Origin: Luteipulveratus flavus
GTDB lineage: Bacteria > Actinomycetota > Actinomycetes > Actinomycetales > Dermatophilaceae
NCBI RefSeq assembly: GCF_029080175.1
Contig: NZ_JARFJC010000048.1
Direction: 5' to 3' (one strand)
Length of the DNA: 64,000 bases
The position numbers and the translations under genes are program-made. Shown here piece by piece: positions 9,040 to 17,087 of this stretch. The notes under the pieces are model-generated. The model was not told the DNA's origin. It worked only from the letters and a program-made list of their open reading frames with translations, and searched no databases. Positions within the stretch are counted from its first letter, which is position 1. Every line of letters starts with the position of its first letter.

Positions 9040-9479
9040 GGGGTGCCGGCCGGGGGTTCCTCGCCGGGCTTGCGGTACGGGTCGGCCTCGCCGGCGTACG
9101 TGGCGTCGGAGGCAGAGCGGGCCAGCTCGGCGTCCCGCTCGCGTGCGTCGCGCAGGGCCTGCTCGATGGTGGCGGCACCCTCGGGGATCGCGTCCGGGAT
9201 GAACTCCAGCGTCGGGGTGAGCCGGATGCCCAGGCCCTTGCCGACGGCGGAGCGGATGCGCCCCTTGTTGTCCTCCAGCGCGGCGGCGGTACCGGCGCGC
9301 TCGTCGTCGTCGCCGAAGACGGTGTAGAACACCGACGCCTGCTGCAGGTCGCCGGTCACCCGGACGTCGGTGACGGTCACGAAGCCGACCCGCTCGTCCT
9401 TGAGACGGAACTCGAGGTACTCCGCGACCAGCGACTTGATGCGGTCTGCGACCTTACGGGCGCGTGCAGGGTCAGCCAT
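9036..9479 (-). CDS. rbfA: 30S ribosome-binding factor A
   Basis: RbfA (147 residues) binds the 30S subunit late in maturation, near the 5' end helix of 16S rRNA. The KH-like fold is recognised from MADPARARKVADRIKSLVAE, GFVTVTDVRVTGDLQQASVFYTV split over two strands, and RLTPTLEFIPD at the end of the core. The residues after about 120 are a charged, probably flexible tail. ATG 9479 has AGGAGG close upstream. Normally rbfA follows infB directly. Here infB lies 8.8 kb away, beyond the ergothioneine cluster, so rbfA probably needs its own promoter in the 97 bases before it. Confidence 0.95.
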   Translation of the reverse strand: MADPARARKVADRIKSLVAEYLEFRLKDERVGFVTVTDVRVTGDLQQASVFYTVFGDDDERAGTAAALEDNKGRIRSAVGKGLGIRLTPTLEFIPDAIPEGAATIEQALRDARERDAELARSASDATYAGEADPYRKPGEEPPAGTP

Positions 9480-9576
9480 GGTTCCTCCTGGCGTCGATGG
9501 GTTCAGCGCCTGTCAACCCTAGGCGATCCGGACCGGCCGGCCGAACCCGCTCCGGTCGTCCCGGTGGAGCCCTGCC

Positions 9577-10632
9577 TCACCCCTTGCGCGCGACCACCAC
9601 GTCGCGGTCGATCGAGGCGTCCACCCGGTGGCGGAACCGGTCGTCGGCGGGGTCGCCCACGACCGTCAGCCCGTGCCGCTCGAGCAGGTCGGCGAGCTGC
9701 TCCGGAGCCGCCACGTGCCGGTTGTAGGACATGCCGACCGCTCCCCCGGTCCGCAGCACCCGGACCCATCCGGGCAGCGCGGACTCCAGCAGCTCCAGCG
9801 GGTTACGAGCGATCCGGTCGCCGTGCGAGCCGTGCTGGACGCCGTACGGGGTGTCGGTCACGACCACGTCGACGCTCGCGCCGCGGACCAGGCCGTCCAG
9901 CCGGGTGGTGTCGGTGCCGAGGTAGGTCAGGTGCTGCGACCTCCCGGCCTTGAAGTCCTCTTTCGTGGGCGCGACCTCGACGTCCATCCGGCGGCCTCGG
10001 TGCTCGCCGCCCGTGCGGATCGACCCGGTGCTCACCGTGTGCTTGAGCCGGTGCTGACGCATCCAGGTCTTCAGGAACGTCTCGTACGCCTCGAGGTCGT
10101 GCTTGTCGACGTCGACGCCGGTCACGTCCAGGCCGTACGTCAGCGCCAGGTTGAGCGTCGTGCCGCGACCGCACATCGGGTCCAGGACCGCCAGAGTGCC
10201 GTCCAGCAGCCGCTCGGGACGGGTCGTCGCCGCGGCCGTGACGTTGAGGAGCAGCCGGGTGAGCTGCTCGTTGGTCTTGCCCGGGTACTTCTGGATGGTC
10301 AGCAGGTCGCTCGGGTACCGGTCGAGCCGCTCGGCGCGCACCGGCCTCAGCAGGTCCTCACCCTCCTGCTCGTACAGGGCGTGCACGCTCGAGGCGTTGG
10401 ACAGCGCGCGCCGGGCGACGTCGGTGAGGCCGTCGGCGCGCACCCGGACGTACTCGACGTCGGCGATCATGACCGGCTCCGCCTCGACGGCACTGTCGAT
10501 GAAAGCATCTGCGAGACAACGGATCTCGGCCGCCATCAGGCTCGGGGCAGCGTCGGCGTACACGCGGTTCGCCGACGGCGCGATCAGTAGGAGGAGCTCG
10601 ACGGCACCGCGCTCCTCGGTGGGGCCGCTCAT
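9577..10632 (-). CDS. TRM11-like SAM-dependent methyltransferase
   Basis: The C-terminal two thirds form a Rossmann methyltransferase with motif I LDPMCGRGTT (150-159) and a motif IV variant DTPYG (260-264). The usual tetrapeptide for amino-methylating enzymes of tRNA guanine or DNA adenine/cytosine is (N/D)PPY, so the second position is changed from Pro to Thr. The overall form (about 350 residues, motif I before motif IV, a helical insert after motif I) matches TRM11/UPF0020 putative RNA methylases. The N-terminal 110 residues are probably substrate binding, but no clear THUMP signature is seen. The stop lies 97 bases from rbfA. The start overlaps the tetR stop by ATGA, so it is expressed with the regulator. 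The target is unknown. Confidence 0.75.
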   Translation of the reverse strand: MSGPTEERGAVELLLLIAPSANRVYADAAPSLMAAEIRCLADAFIDSAVEAEPVMIADVEYVRVRADGLTDVARRALSNASSVHALYEQEGEDLLRPVRAERLDRYPSDLLTIQKYPGKTNEQLTRLLLNVTAAATTRPERLLDGTLAVLDPMCGRGTTLNLALTYGLDVTGVDVDKHDLEAYETFLKTWMRQHRLKHTVSTGSIRTGGEHRGRRMDVEVAPTKEDFKAGRSQHLTYLGTDTTRLDGLVRGASVDVVVTDTPYGVQHGSHGDRIARNPLELLESALPGWVRVLRTGGAVGMSYNRHVAAPEQLADLLERHGLTVVGDPADDRFRHRVDASIDRDVVVARKG

Positions 10633-11267
10633 GCCTCGTACGCCCGCAGGAACGTCTCGACACCGGCCTTCACCACGCGCCGCACGACCGGCGCGGACGT
10701 GGGCTTCGTCCCGAACTCGCTGATGTCGTCGAGCTCGGCCCGCGACAGCGCGATGAGCTGCTTCGCGGCAAGCATTGGGTCCGGCACGCGCAGCAGTCCG
10801 GCGTTGCCCAGCATCGCGAGCCGGCCGGCGAGGGCCTCGATCACCGGGTCGTGGGCCGCCTCCCGGACGACCGCGTAGATCTGCGGGTCACGGCCGACCT
10901 CGGCGTTGATCGTGCGGGCGAGCGAGGCGGCGCAGTCGGTGTGCCACGCCTCTACGAGGTCGGTGGCCGCGGTCACCAGAGCGGCCCGCCACTTCTTCGG
11001 GGAGACGTCGAGGCCGTGAACGGCCCGGACCGCGTCCTCGCTCACCTGGCGAGCGACCGCCCCGACCCACACCTGGAACAGCTGCTCCTTGCTCCCGAAG
11101 TGGCTGTAGATCGTCGGCTTCGACACCTGGGCGGCCCGGGCGATCGCGTCGACGCTGGCGCGCTCGTAACCGTGCTCGCCGAAGACCGGTCCCGCGGCGT
11201 CGAGGATCCGCTGCCGCCGATCGGTCGTGGGCCGTGGTCGTGCCGGTGCGGTGCTCATGCCTTGCAT
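10629..11267 (-). CDS. TetR family regulator of the adjacent drug exporter
   Basis: This 212-residue repressor has an N-terminal TetR helix-turn-helix (RRQRILDAAGPVFGEHGY ... VSKPTIYSHFGSKEQLF, about 18-65). Its all-helical C-terminal domain is of the AefR-like type (DUF/TetR_C_7 style). It is divergent from a DHA2-type exporter, with only 46 bases between them holding a dyad, so it very likely represses the exporter and itself. Start choice: ATG 11267 gives MQGM; ATG 11258 (MSTAP) is equally likely. A TACGAT box at 11271-11266 would place a transcript start right at 11258, a leaderless message. Its 3' end overlaps the methyltransferase start. Confidence 0.88.
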   Translation of the reverse strand: MQGMSTAPARPRPTTDRRQRILDAAGPVFGEHGYERASVDAIARAAQVSKPTIYSHFGSKEQLFQVWVGAVARQVSEDAVRAVHGLDVSPKKWRAALVTAATDLVEAWHTDCAASLARTINAEVGRDPQIYAVVREAAHDPVIEALAGRLAMLGNAGLLRVPDPMLAAKQLIALSRAELDDISEFGTKPTSAPVVRRVVKAGVETFLRAYEA

Positions 11268-11277
11268 CGTAGGGCAC

Positions 11278-11307
11278 TTGTCTAAACCAAACCGTTCAGT
11301 TTAGTTT
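11278..11307 (+). promoter_or_regulatory. Promoter and TetR operator of the drug exporter
   Basis: AAACCAAAC (11284-11292), six bases, then GTTTAGTTT (11299-11307) form an inverted repeat with one mismatch. It contains the shorter perfect dyad AAAC-N6-GTTT. It is strikingly AT-rich for this genome. It overlaps a likely promoter: TTGTCT (11278-11283), 18 bases, TAGTTT (11302-11307). The exporter ATG is seven bases after the -10 box, predicting a leaderless transcript that the bound TetR protein would block. Confidence 0.65.
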
Positions 11308-11313
11308 GAGGCA

Positions 11314-12705
11314 ATGACAGTAAATACTCGTCCTACCGACGAGGCGCCCCCCGAGCCTCGACTCGACCGCGCCACCCTCGTCCTCGTCGCCACCATGGCC
11401 GTGGCCGCCTTCATCGCCGTGCTCGACGGCACGGCGGTCGCCGTCGCGCTGCGCGACCTGCAGCACAGCCTCGACGCCGGCGTCTCCAGCATCGTGTGGG
11501 TGACCACCGGCTACCTGATGGCCGCCGGCCTGGCTCTCCCCCTCGTCGGCTGGGCCACCGACCGGTTCGGCGGCCGACGCGTGTTCCTCACCGGCCTCGG
11601 TGTGTTCGTGACCGGTTCGGCCCTCAGCGGCCTCGCGTGGTCGGTCGAGAGCCTGGTCGCCTTCCGCGTCCTGCAGGGGTTCGGCGGCGGGCTCCTGGAG
11701 CCGGTGTCGCTCGCCGTCGTCGCCGGCGCCGCGCCTCGCGCCGTGGTCGGACGGGTGATGGGACTCATGTCGCTGATCATCAACATCGCCCCGGTGCTCG
11801 GCCCGCTCGTCGGCGGGGTCCTCGCGGGCCACGGGCTGTGGCGATGGATCTTCCTGGCCAACCTGCCGCTGGGAGTGGTCGTGGCGAGCCTGGCCGTGCG
11901 GTCCCTTCCTCGTACACCGCCCGCGCGGGCGGGCCTGCGCGCCGACGCCCGCGGGATGCTCCTCCTCTCCCCCGGGTTCGTTCTCGTGCTCGTCGCGGTC
12001 AACCGCTGGGGTGACGGCGCCGGGGCCGCCCTGCCGCTGGTGATCGCTGTCGTCGGGGCCGTGCTGCTCGCGACGTACGCGCGGCACGCCCTGCGTACCG
12101 ACGCCCCGGTGCTGGACCTGCGGCTCCTCGCGGCGCCGGCCTTTGCCCGCGCGCTCCTGATCATGGGCCTGGTCGGATTCATGATGTACGCGATGCTGAC
12201 CGGGCTGCCGGTCCTGGCCGAGCGCCGATACGGGCTGGAGGGACTGTCGCAAGGAGTCCTGGTGACCGGTCTCGGCAGCGGTCTGATGGTGTCGATGTCG
12301 GTCGCGGCGCGCATCAGTGACCGCGTCGGTCCACGGCCGCTGGTTCGTGGCGGTGGAGCGACCATGGCCCTCCTGGTCGCTGCCGTGGCCGGGGTCCACA
12401 ACGCCTGGGCGCTGCCCGCGCTCGTAGTGCTGCTGATTCTCACCGGGCTCGCCTTCGGCGCGATCGCCTCGCCGACGTTCTCCAGCGTCTACCGCACGCT
12501 GACACCCAAGGACGCGGCGCAGGGGACGACGGCACTCTTCATCACCGTCCAGCTGGCCGCATCCTTGGGTGTCACCGTGCTCGGGCTCCTGCTGAACCGG
12601 CTCGCCGATCCGTTCGGGGTCCTGTTCGCGGTACTGGCGGGGGCTGCCCTCGTCGCGGGCGTCCTCGCGCGAGGGCTCCCCGGCCGGCCGAGCGCGCCGT
12701 CCTGA
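11314..12705 (+). CDS. DHA2-type MFS multidrug exporter
   Basis: This 463-residue inner membrane transporter is rich in hydrophobic helices (12-14 predicted by eye). It has the DHA2 motif near the first helix (FIAVLDGTAVAVAL, about 29-42) and the loop 2-3 motif GWATDRFGGRRVF (about 80-92). An antiporter motif C-like stretch, NIAPVLGPLVGGVLAG, lies near residue 150. Such proteins expel lipophilic or cationic drugs by proton exchange. It is controlled by the divergent TetR gene through the dyad at its promoter. The ATG at 11314 has a GAGG too close to act as a normal ribosome site, supporting leaderless translation. The gene ends 13 bases from the convergent egtD. Confidence 0.9.
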   Translation: MTVNTRPTDEAPPEPRLDRATLVLVATMAVAAFIAVLDGTAVAVALRDLQHSLDAGVSSIVWVTTGYLMAAGLALPLVGWATDRFGGRRVFLTGLGVFVTGSALSGLAWSVESLVAFRVLQGFGGGLLEPVSLAVVAGAAPRAVVGRVMGLMSLIINIAPVLGPLVGGVLAGHGLWRWIFLANLPLGVVVASLAVRSLPRTPPARAGLRADARGMLLLSPGFVLVLVAVNRWGDGAGAALPLVIAVVGAVLLATYARHALRTDAPVLDLRLLAAPAFARALLIMGLVGFMMYAMLTGLPVLAERRYGLEGLSQGVLVTGLGSGLMVSMSVAARISDRVGPRPLVRGGGATMALLVAAVAGVHNAWALPALVVLLILTGLAFGAIASPTFSSVYRTLTPKDAAQGTTALFITVQLAASLGVTVLGLLLNRLADPFGVLFAVLAGAALVAGVLARGLPGRPSAPS

Positions 12706-12718
12706 GGCCGGGGCGGGC

Positions 12719-13693
12719 TCAGGTCGTCGGGACGCTGAGGGACAGGGCGAAGTCGTCGTTCGGGTCGGTCCACCAGTGCACGAGCTCCAGACCGGCAGCG
12801 GCGAGCTCGGCCGCGACGCCCGCACGACGGAACTTCGCCGAGATCTCGGTCCGCATCTGCTCACCGCGGGTGAAGGACACGTCCAGGTCCAGGTCGGCGA
12901 CCCGGACGTCCTGGTCGCGCGCCGACTCCAGGCGCATCTCGATCCACTCCTCCTCGGCGTCCCACACCGCGCGGTGGGTGAAGGCGTCCGGGTCGAAGTC
13001 GGCCCCGAGGCTGCGGTTGATGACGTGCAGGACGTTGAGGTTGAACTGCGCCGTCACCCCCTGCGCGTCGTCGTACGCCGCGACGAGCCGGGCGGGGTCC
13101 TTCACCAGGTCGGTGCCGAGCAGGAACGCGTCGCCCTCGCCCAGGGTCGCGCGGACGTCGGCGAAGAAGGCGGTGCGCTGCTCACGGTCGAGGTTGCCGA
13201 CGGTGGAGCCCAGGAAGGCGAGCAACCGGCGACCCTGCCTGGGCAGCTCGCCGAGATGCTTCTCGAAGTCGCCGACGACAGGCTCGACCACCAGGCCGTC
13301 GAACTCCGCGCCGACGGCCTCGCTCGCCTCCGCCAGCACGGCCGGGTCGACGTCGAACGGGACGAACCGGCGCAGCGTGCCCGCGTCCTGCAACGCCTGC
13401 AGCAGCAGCCGGGTCTTCTCCGACGTGCCGCTGCCGAGCTCGATCAGGGTCGACGCCTCGGTCGCCGCCGCGATCTGCGCGACGTGCTCGACCAGGATCG
13501 CCCGCTCGGTGCGCGTCGGGTAGTACTCCGGCAGGCGGGTGATCTCGTCGAACAGCTCGCTGCCGCGCGCGTCGTAGAAGTACTTGGGTGGCAGCACCTT
13601 CGGGACGCGGGTGAGCCCGTCGCGGACGTCCTGCGCCATCTGCGCGGCCAGCGAGGTCGGGTCGAGGTGGACGGAGACGTCGAGCGTGGGCAT
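12719..13693 (-). CDS. egtD: L-histidine N-alpha-methyltransferase (ergothioneine)
   Basis: EgtD transfers three methyl groups from SAM to the alpha-amino group of histidine, giving hercynine, the first committed step of ergothioneine. The 324-residue length is typical. The family stretch KVLPPKYFYDARGSELFDE split around residue 40, the motif ITRLPEYYPTRTE (51-63) and the SAM-binding ELGSGTSEKT (85-94) are diagnostic. Its ATG follows the egtC TGA with no base between (TGAATG), so it is coupled to egtC. It is the last gene of the egtEABCD run and ends beside the convergent drug exporter. Confidence 0.96.
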   Translation of the reverse strand: MPTLDVSVHLDPTSLAAQMAQDVRDGLTRVPKVLPPKYFYDARGSELFDEITRLPEYYPTRTERAILVEHVAQIAAATEASTLIELGSGTSEKTRLLLQALQDAGTLRRFVPFDVDPAVLAEASEAVGAEFDGLVVEPVVGDFEKHLGELPRQGRRLLAFLGSTVGNLDREQRTAFFADVRATLGEGDAFLLGTDLVKDPARLVAAYDDAQGVTAQFNLNVLHVINRSLGADFDPDAFTHRAVWDAEEEWIEMRLESARDQDVRVADLDLDVSFTRGEQMRTEISAKFRRAGVAAELAAAGLELVHWWTDPNDDFALSLSVPTT

Positions 13694-14386
13694 TCAGTCC
13701 TCCAGAGCGGTGACGGCGACCCCGTCCGGGGTCACCTCGATCAGGTGGTGGTCCGGCACGTCGACCCAGCGCGGGTCGTCGTCGTACGGTTCGCTGGCGA
13801 CGACGACCCCGGCGTCGTCGACCAGGTAGCTGAGCGGGTCACCCCAGGTGACGCCGAGCACTCGTGAGCCGTCGGTGAGCAGCAGGTTGAGCGTGGCGTC
13901 GGGTGCTTGCCGCGCGACCGCGCGGACGGTGTCGGCCACCCGCTCCGGGCCTTGCGCGAACACGTGCGCGGCGAGGACCGCCGAGTCGCAGACCGACTCG
14001 GCGTCGTGCCGCGCGGGCAGGACGTCACGACCGACGCGGCCGTTGTGGGAGAGGAGCCAGCGGCCGTCGGTGAACGGCGCGGCGGCCGTCTCGTCCGGTG
14101 GCATCCCGACGGTCGCCGAGCGGACGGCGGCGAGCACGCACCCGGCCGACAGGACCGGCGCGACCGAGGCGAACGACGCGTCGGACCACAGCGGCCGCGC
14201 CGAGCGCCAGCGGACCGGCTCCGGGCGGCCGGGCACGTGCAGCCCGACGCCCCAGCCGTCGGCGTTCAGCAGCCCGCGCTGCTGCCGGCGCGGCTGGTAG
14301 GACTGGCGCAGCAGGCCGTACTCGGGCTCGAGCACGAGCGAGGCGACCGACCGGTCCCGACCCAGCCAGGCCTGATGACGGCACAC
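13694..14386 (-). CDS. egtC: Gamma-glutamyl-hercynylcysteine sulfoxide hydrolase
   Basis: EgtC is a class II glutamine-amidotransferase-fold hydrolase. It removes glutamate from gamma-glutamyl-hercynylcysteine S-oxide. Its nucleophile must be the N-terminal Cys2 exposed after removal of Met1. I therefore start at GTG 14386, giving V(M)-C-R-H-Q-A-W-L-G exactly as in the family, and reject the longer open frame. DGWGVG (about 42-47) and LLSHNGRVG with downstream acidic residues are also class II features. The protein has 230 residues. One base separates it from the egtB stop, and it abuts egtD. Confidence 0.95.
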   Translation of the reverse strand: MCRHQAWLGRDRSVASLVLEPEYGLLRQSYQPRRQQRGLLNADGWGVGLHVPGRPEPVRWRSARPLWSDASFASVAPVLSAGCVLAAVRSATVGMPPDETAAAPFTDGRWLLSHNGRVGRDVLPARHDAESVCDSAVLAAHVFAQGPERVADTVRAVARQAPDATLNLLLTDGSRVLGVTWGDPLSYLVDDAGVVVASEPYDDDPRWVDVPDHHLIEVTPDGVAVTALED

Positions 14387-14387
14387 C

Positions 14388-15659
14388 TCAGGCGTCCCAG
14401 GCCAGGCGTACGCCGGTGAAGATCTGGCGGCGTACCGGCAGGTCCCAGTTGCGGAACGAGGGCCGGACGGCCGCGCCGCCGACCGCCCAGGAGCCACCGC
14501 GCAGCACCCGGAAGTCGCCGCCGAAGAACGGCGCGCTGTAGTCGGCGTACAGCATCGGCCGGAAGCCGGGCCAGGGCGTGAGCTCGGAGGAGGTCCACTC
14601 CCACACGTCGCCGATCATCTGCTCCACGCCGTACGCCGACGCACCGCCGGGGTAGGCACCCACCGGCGCCGGACGCAGACCCTCGCCGCCGAGGTTGGCC
14701 CGCTCGGGCGTCCAGCCCTCCTCGCCCCACGGCCAGCGGCGACGCCGGCCCAGCACCGGGTCCCAGGCGCAGGCCTTCTCCCACTCCTGCTCCGTGGGCA
14801 GGCGGGCGCCCGCCCACGAGGCGTACGCCTGCGCCTCCCAGTAGGACACGTGCTGCACGGGCTCGTCCGGCGGGACCGGCTCGACCCGCCCGAACCGCCG
14901 CCGCGAGCCGTCGGCGGCCCAGAACAGCGGACGCTCCAGCCTGGCCTCGACGCGGTGCGCCCACCCGCGCTCGGACCACCAGTGCGGCTCGTCGTAGCCG
15001 CCGGCGTCCAGGAACAGCTGCCACTCCGCGTTCGTGACGGGCACACGGGCGATCCGGAACGCCGGGAGGTCGACCTGGTGGGCCGGACGCTCGTTGTCCA
15101 GGGACCAGGGCTCGTCCTCGCCGTCGACGCCCAGCACGAACGGGCCGCCGGGCACCAGCACGGAGTCCGCCGGCAGCACCCGGCCCGCGGGCAGCGGTGC
15201 GCCGGGGCCGAGCAGGGGCGCACCGTCACGCAGCTGATGCGTGGCGAGCATCGTCTCGACGTGCTGCTGCTCGTGCTGCTCGACCATGACGAAGGGGAAC
15301 AGGCCGTCCGGGGCCTCCGGCTCGGCGCGGTCCAGCCGGTCCAGGACGCGGCCGCGGACGTCGGCGATGAACGACCGGGACTCCACGGGCGTGAGCAGCG
15401 GCAACGAGGGCCGCTCGGCGCGCGGGTGCTCGAAGGCGTCGTACAGCCCCTCGATCTTGGCGGACAGCAGGCCCTGGCACGCCGCGTTGCCGCCGCGCAG
15501 CAGCCACAGGTCCTCCTGCTGGCCAATGTGGGCGAGGTCCCAGACGAGCGGGCTCATCAGCCGGCTGTGCTGCGTCGTCAGGACCCCGTCGTCGAACTCG
15601 GTCAGGCGATGCGTCCGGCTGCGAGCGGCCTCCAGGCCACGGGCAATGGTCTCGATCAT
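14388..15659 (-). CDS. egtB: Hercynine oxygenase (sulfoxide synthase)
   Basis: EgtB is the non-heme iron enzyme that joins hercynine and gamma-glutamylcysteine with O2 to form the sulfoxide. The N-terminal DinB domain supplies the three-His iron site: H44 in DLAHIGQ, and H129 and H133 in HEQQHVE. The C-terminal half is a formylglycine-generating-enzyme fold (GDVWEWTSSE, RVLRGGSWAVGG, FRNWD). The 423-residue length is normal. ATG 15659 (MIETIARGLE) overlaps the egtA stop as ATGA. The open frame extends upstream, but those residues are Arg/Gly-rich and antisense-like, so they are rejected. The use of gamma-glutamylcysteine is inferred from the presence of egtA and egtC. Confidence 0.96.
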   Translation of the reverse strand: MIETIARGLEAARSRTHRLTEFDDGVLTTQHSRLMSPLVWDLAHIGQQEDLWLLRGGNAACQGLLSAKIEGLYDAFEHPRAERPSLPLLTPVESRSFIADVRGRVLDRLDRAEPEAPDGLFPFVMVEQHEQQHVETMLATHQLRDGAPLLGPGAPLPAGRVLPADSVLVPGGPFVLGVDGEDEPWSLDNERPAHQVDLPAFRIARVPVTNAEWQLFLDAGGYDEPHWWSERGWAHRVEARLERPLFWAADGSRRRFGRVEPVPPDEPVQHVSYWEAQAYASWAGARLPTEQEWEKACAWDPVLGRRRRWPWGEEGWTPERANLGGEGLRPAPVGAYPGGASAYGVEQMIGDVWEWTSSELTPWPGFRPMLYADYSAPFFGGDFRVLRGGSWAVGGAAVRPSFRNWDLPVRRQIFTGVRLAWDA

Positions 15660-16921
15660 CGGGACTCCTCCTCCAGGGCACGAACGGGGCCGACCGCCTC
15701 GATGCGGCCGCGCAGCACCGAGCTCGGGCTGCGTCCCGAGGCGAACAGCTCGGCGAGCTCCTCGACCTCGCCACGCAGAGCCGCCGGAGCCCGGGACGCG
15801 GCGATGTCGAGACACTGCCGGACCGCCCGCAGCAGAAGGGGGTCGCGCGTGCCCTCACGGGCCGCGAGCTCCCAGGCGTCGCGGACCGGCTCGCAGGCGT
15901 CGACGACCTGGTCGGCGGCCACCGGGTCGTCCATCAGGGTCGCCACGACAGCCGCCACCGCGGGCCACCACCGGTCCGGGAGGGCGTCGATGTACCGGAT
16001 CTCCAGGTAGCCGCGCGGTCGCACCGGCGGGAACAGCGTGGTCAGGTGGAAGTCGAGGTCGTCCAGGGTCGGCGGCCGCCCCACCGGACCGCTCCCCTGC
16101 AGCCAGTCCTCGAACGCCACCGTCCCGGCGACCTCCGTGGCCACCTCCCCGTCCCGGACCGCCATCACCGGGGCGGCCAGCGCGTACGACGCCCACGCCT
16201 GTGCCGGTGCGGCGGCGGGGAACCGGTCGGTCCGGGCAGGGTCGAGGCCCTGCCAGGCGGCCTGCCGCATGGAGTGCCAGCCGGTCGTCGTACCTCCCAG
16301 GTAGGGAGACGTGGACGAGAGCGCGATCAGCACCGGGCCCAGCAGATGGACGCGGTCGAGCCGCTGCTCCCACTCCGCCTCCGGACCGGCGTCCAGGTTG
16401 ACCTGCAGGGCGGCGGTGGAGGACATCATGGCCCTCGCCGCGTCGACGCACCCGACTCCGGCGAAGTGCCGCTCCATGGCCTGGTAGCGCGTCGCGGGAT
16501 TCACCCGGCGGGGCGGACGGGCCGGGTCGGACCCGATCGGCGCGCAGCCGAAACCCCCGTCGTGCAGCGACGCCGCGAGCACCGCCCGGTCCAGCGACAG
16601 CGCTGCCACGGCCTCGACCACGTCGTCCAGCGGCGGGGTCGACAGCTCCAGCTGGCCACCCGGCTCGACCGTCACCGAGCTGCCCGAGGGCATCGGCGGA
16701 AGATCGGCGACCAGGCGCTGCACCTGCGACCAGCTCGGACGGCTCGCGGGCCGGCCGTGGTCGACCAGGTGCAGCTCGAGCTCCAGCCCGACCCGGCCGA
16801 CGGAGCCGGCCGTCAGAGCGGTGTCGACGAGGTACGCGCGGGCGGCGTCCACGGGGTCGCCGGTGTGCAGCGGGTCCTGCGCCAGATGGTCGTCGGTCGA
16901 CATGAGATGCGACATGGTCAT
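15656..16921 (-). CDS. egtA: Glutamate-cysteine ligase of ergothioneine synthesis
   Basis: EgtA makes gamma-glutamylcysteine from glutamate and cysteine with ATP, supplying the thiol substrate of EgtB. The 421-residue protein belongs to the GCS2 family. It has VGLELELHLVD near residue 42 (acidic metal and substrate residues) and GGQLELSTPP near 88. It also has the late segment PRGYLEIRYIDALPD, characteristic of actinobacterial EgtA. ATG 16921 is preceded by GGAGGGGG at good spacing. Its stop overlaps egtB by four bases. It is 166 bases downstream of egtE, the largest gap in the cluster, so a second promoter may lie there. Confidence 0.94.
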   Translation of the reverse strand: MTMSHLMSTDDHLAQDPLHTGDPVDAARAYLVDTALTAGSVGRVGLELELHLVDHGRPASRPSWSQVQRLVADLPPMPSGSSVTVEPGGQLELSTPPLDDVVEAVAALSLDRAVLAASLHDGGFGCAPIGSDPARPPRRVNPATRYQAMERHFAGVGCVDAARAMMSSTAALQVNLDAGPEAEWEQRLDRVHLLGPVLIALSSTSPYLGGTTTGWHSMRQAAWQGLDPARTDRFPAAAPAQAWASYALAAPVMAVRDGEVATEVAGTVAFEDWLQGSGPVGRPPTLDDLDFHLTTLFPPVRPRGYLEIRYIDALPDRWWPAVAAVVATLMDDPVAADQVVDACEPVRDAWELAAREGTRDPLLLRAVRQCLDIAASRAPAALRGEVEELAELFASGRSPSSVLRGRIEAVGPVRALEEESR

Positions 16922-17065
16922 CCGCCCCCTCCAGGTCCGGACCGGCCGTCAGAAGACGACCGCGGGTCGGTGCGGGGGCGGCCAGGACGACCGTCCTCGT
17001 CGTGCAGTTCCTCGTACCCGACCCCATCGGGGCCGAAACTCGGTGTGCCGAGATGTCGTGCGTCG

Positions 17066-17080
17066 GCCGGTGGGACCGGC
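17066..17080 (-). terminator. Short hairpin after egtE
   Basis: GCCGGT-GGG-ACCGGC forms a 6-base stem with a triloop, eight bases after the egtE stop on the minus strand. Another small hairpin (CTCGG-TGTG-CCGAG) follows at about 17039-17052. There is no T-run, so these may only slow or partly end transcription before egtA. Confidence 0.25.
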
Positions 17081-17087
17081 GCGGTCC

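Noticed and set aside
13694..14497. Extended egtC start 37 codons upstream.
   Set aside because: EgtC needs Cys at position 2; only GTG 14386 provides it, one base after the egtB stop.
16922..17087. A possible tRNA or small RNA gene in the 166-base gap between egtE and egtA.
   Set aside because: No cloverleaf, anticodon arm or CCA end can be drawn; only short hairpins are present.
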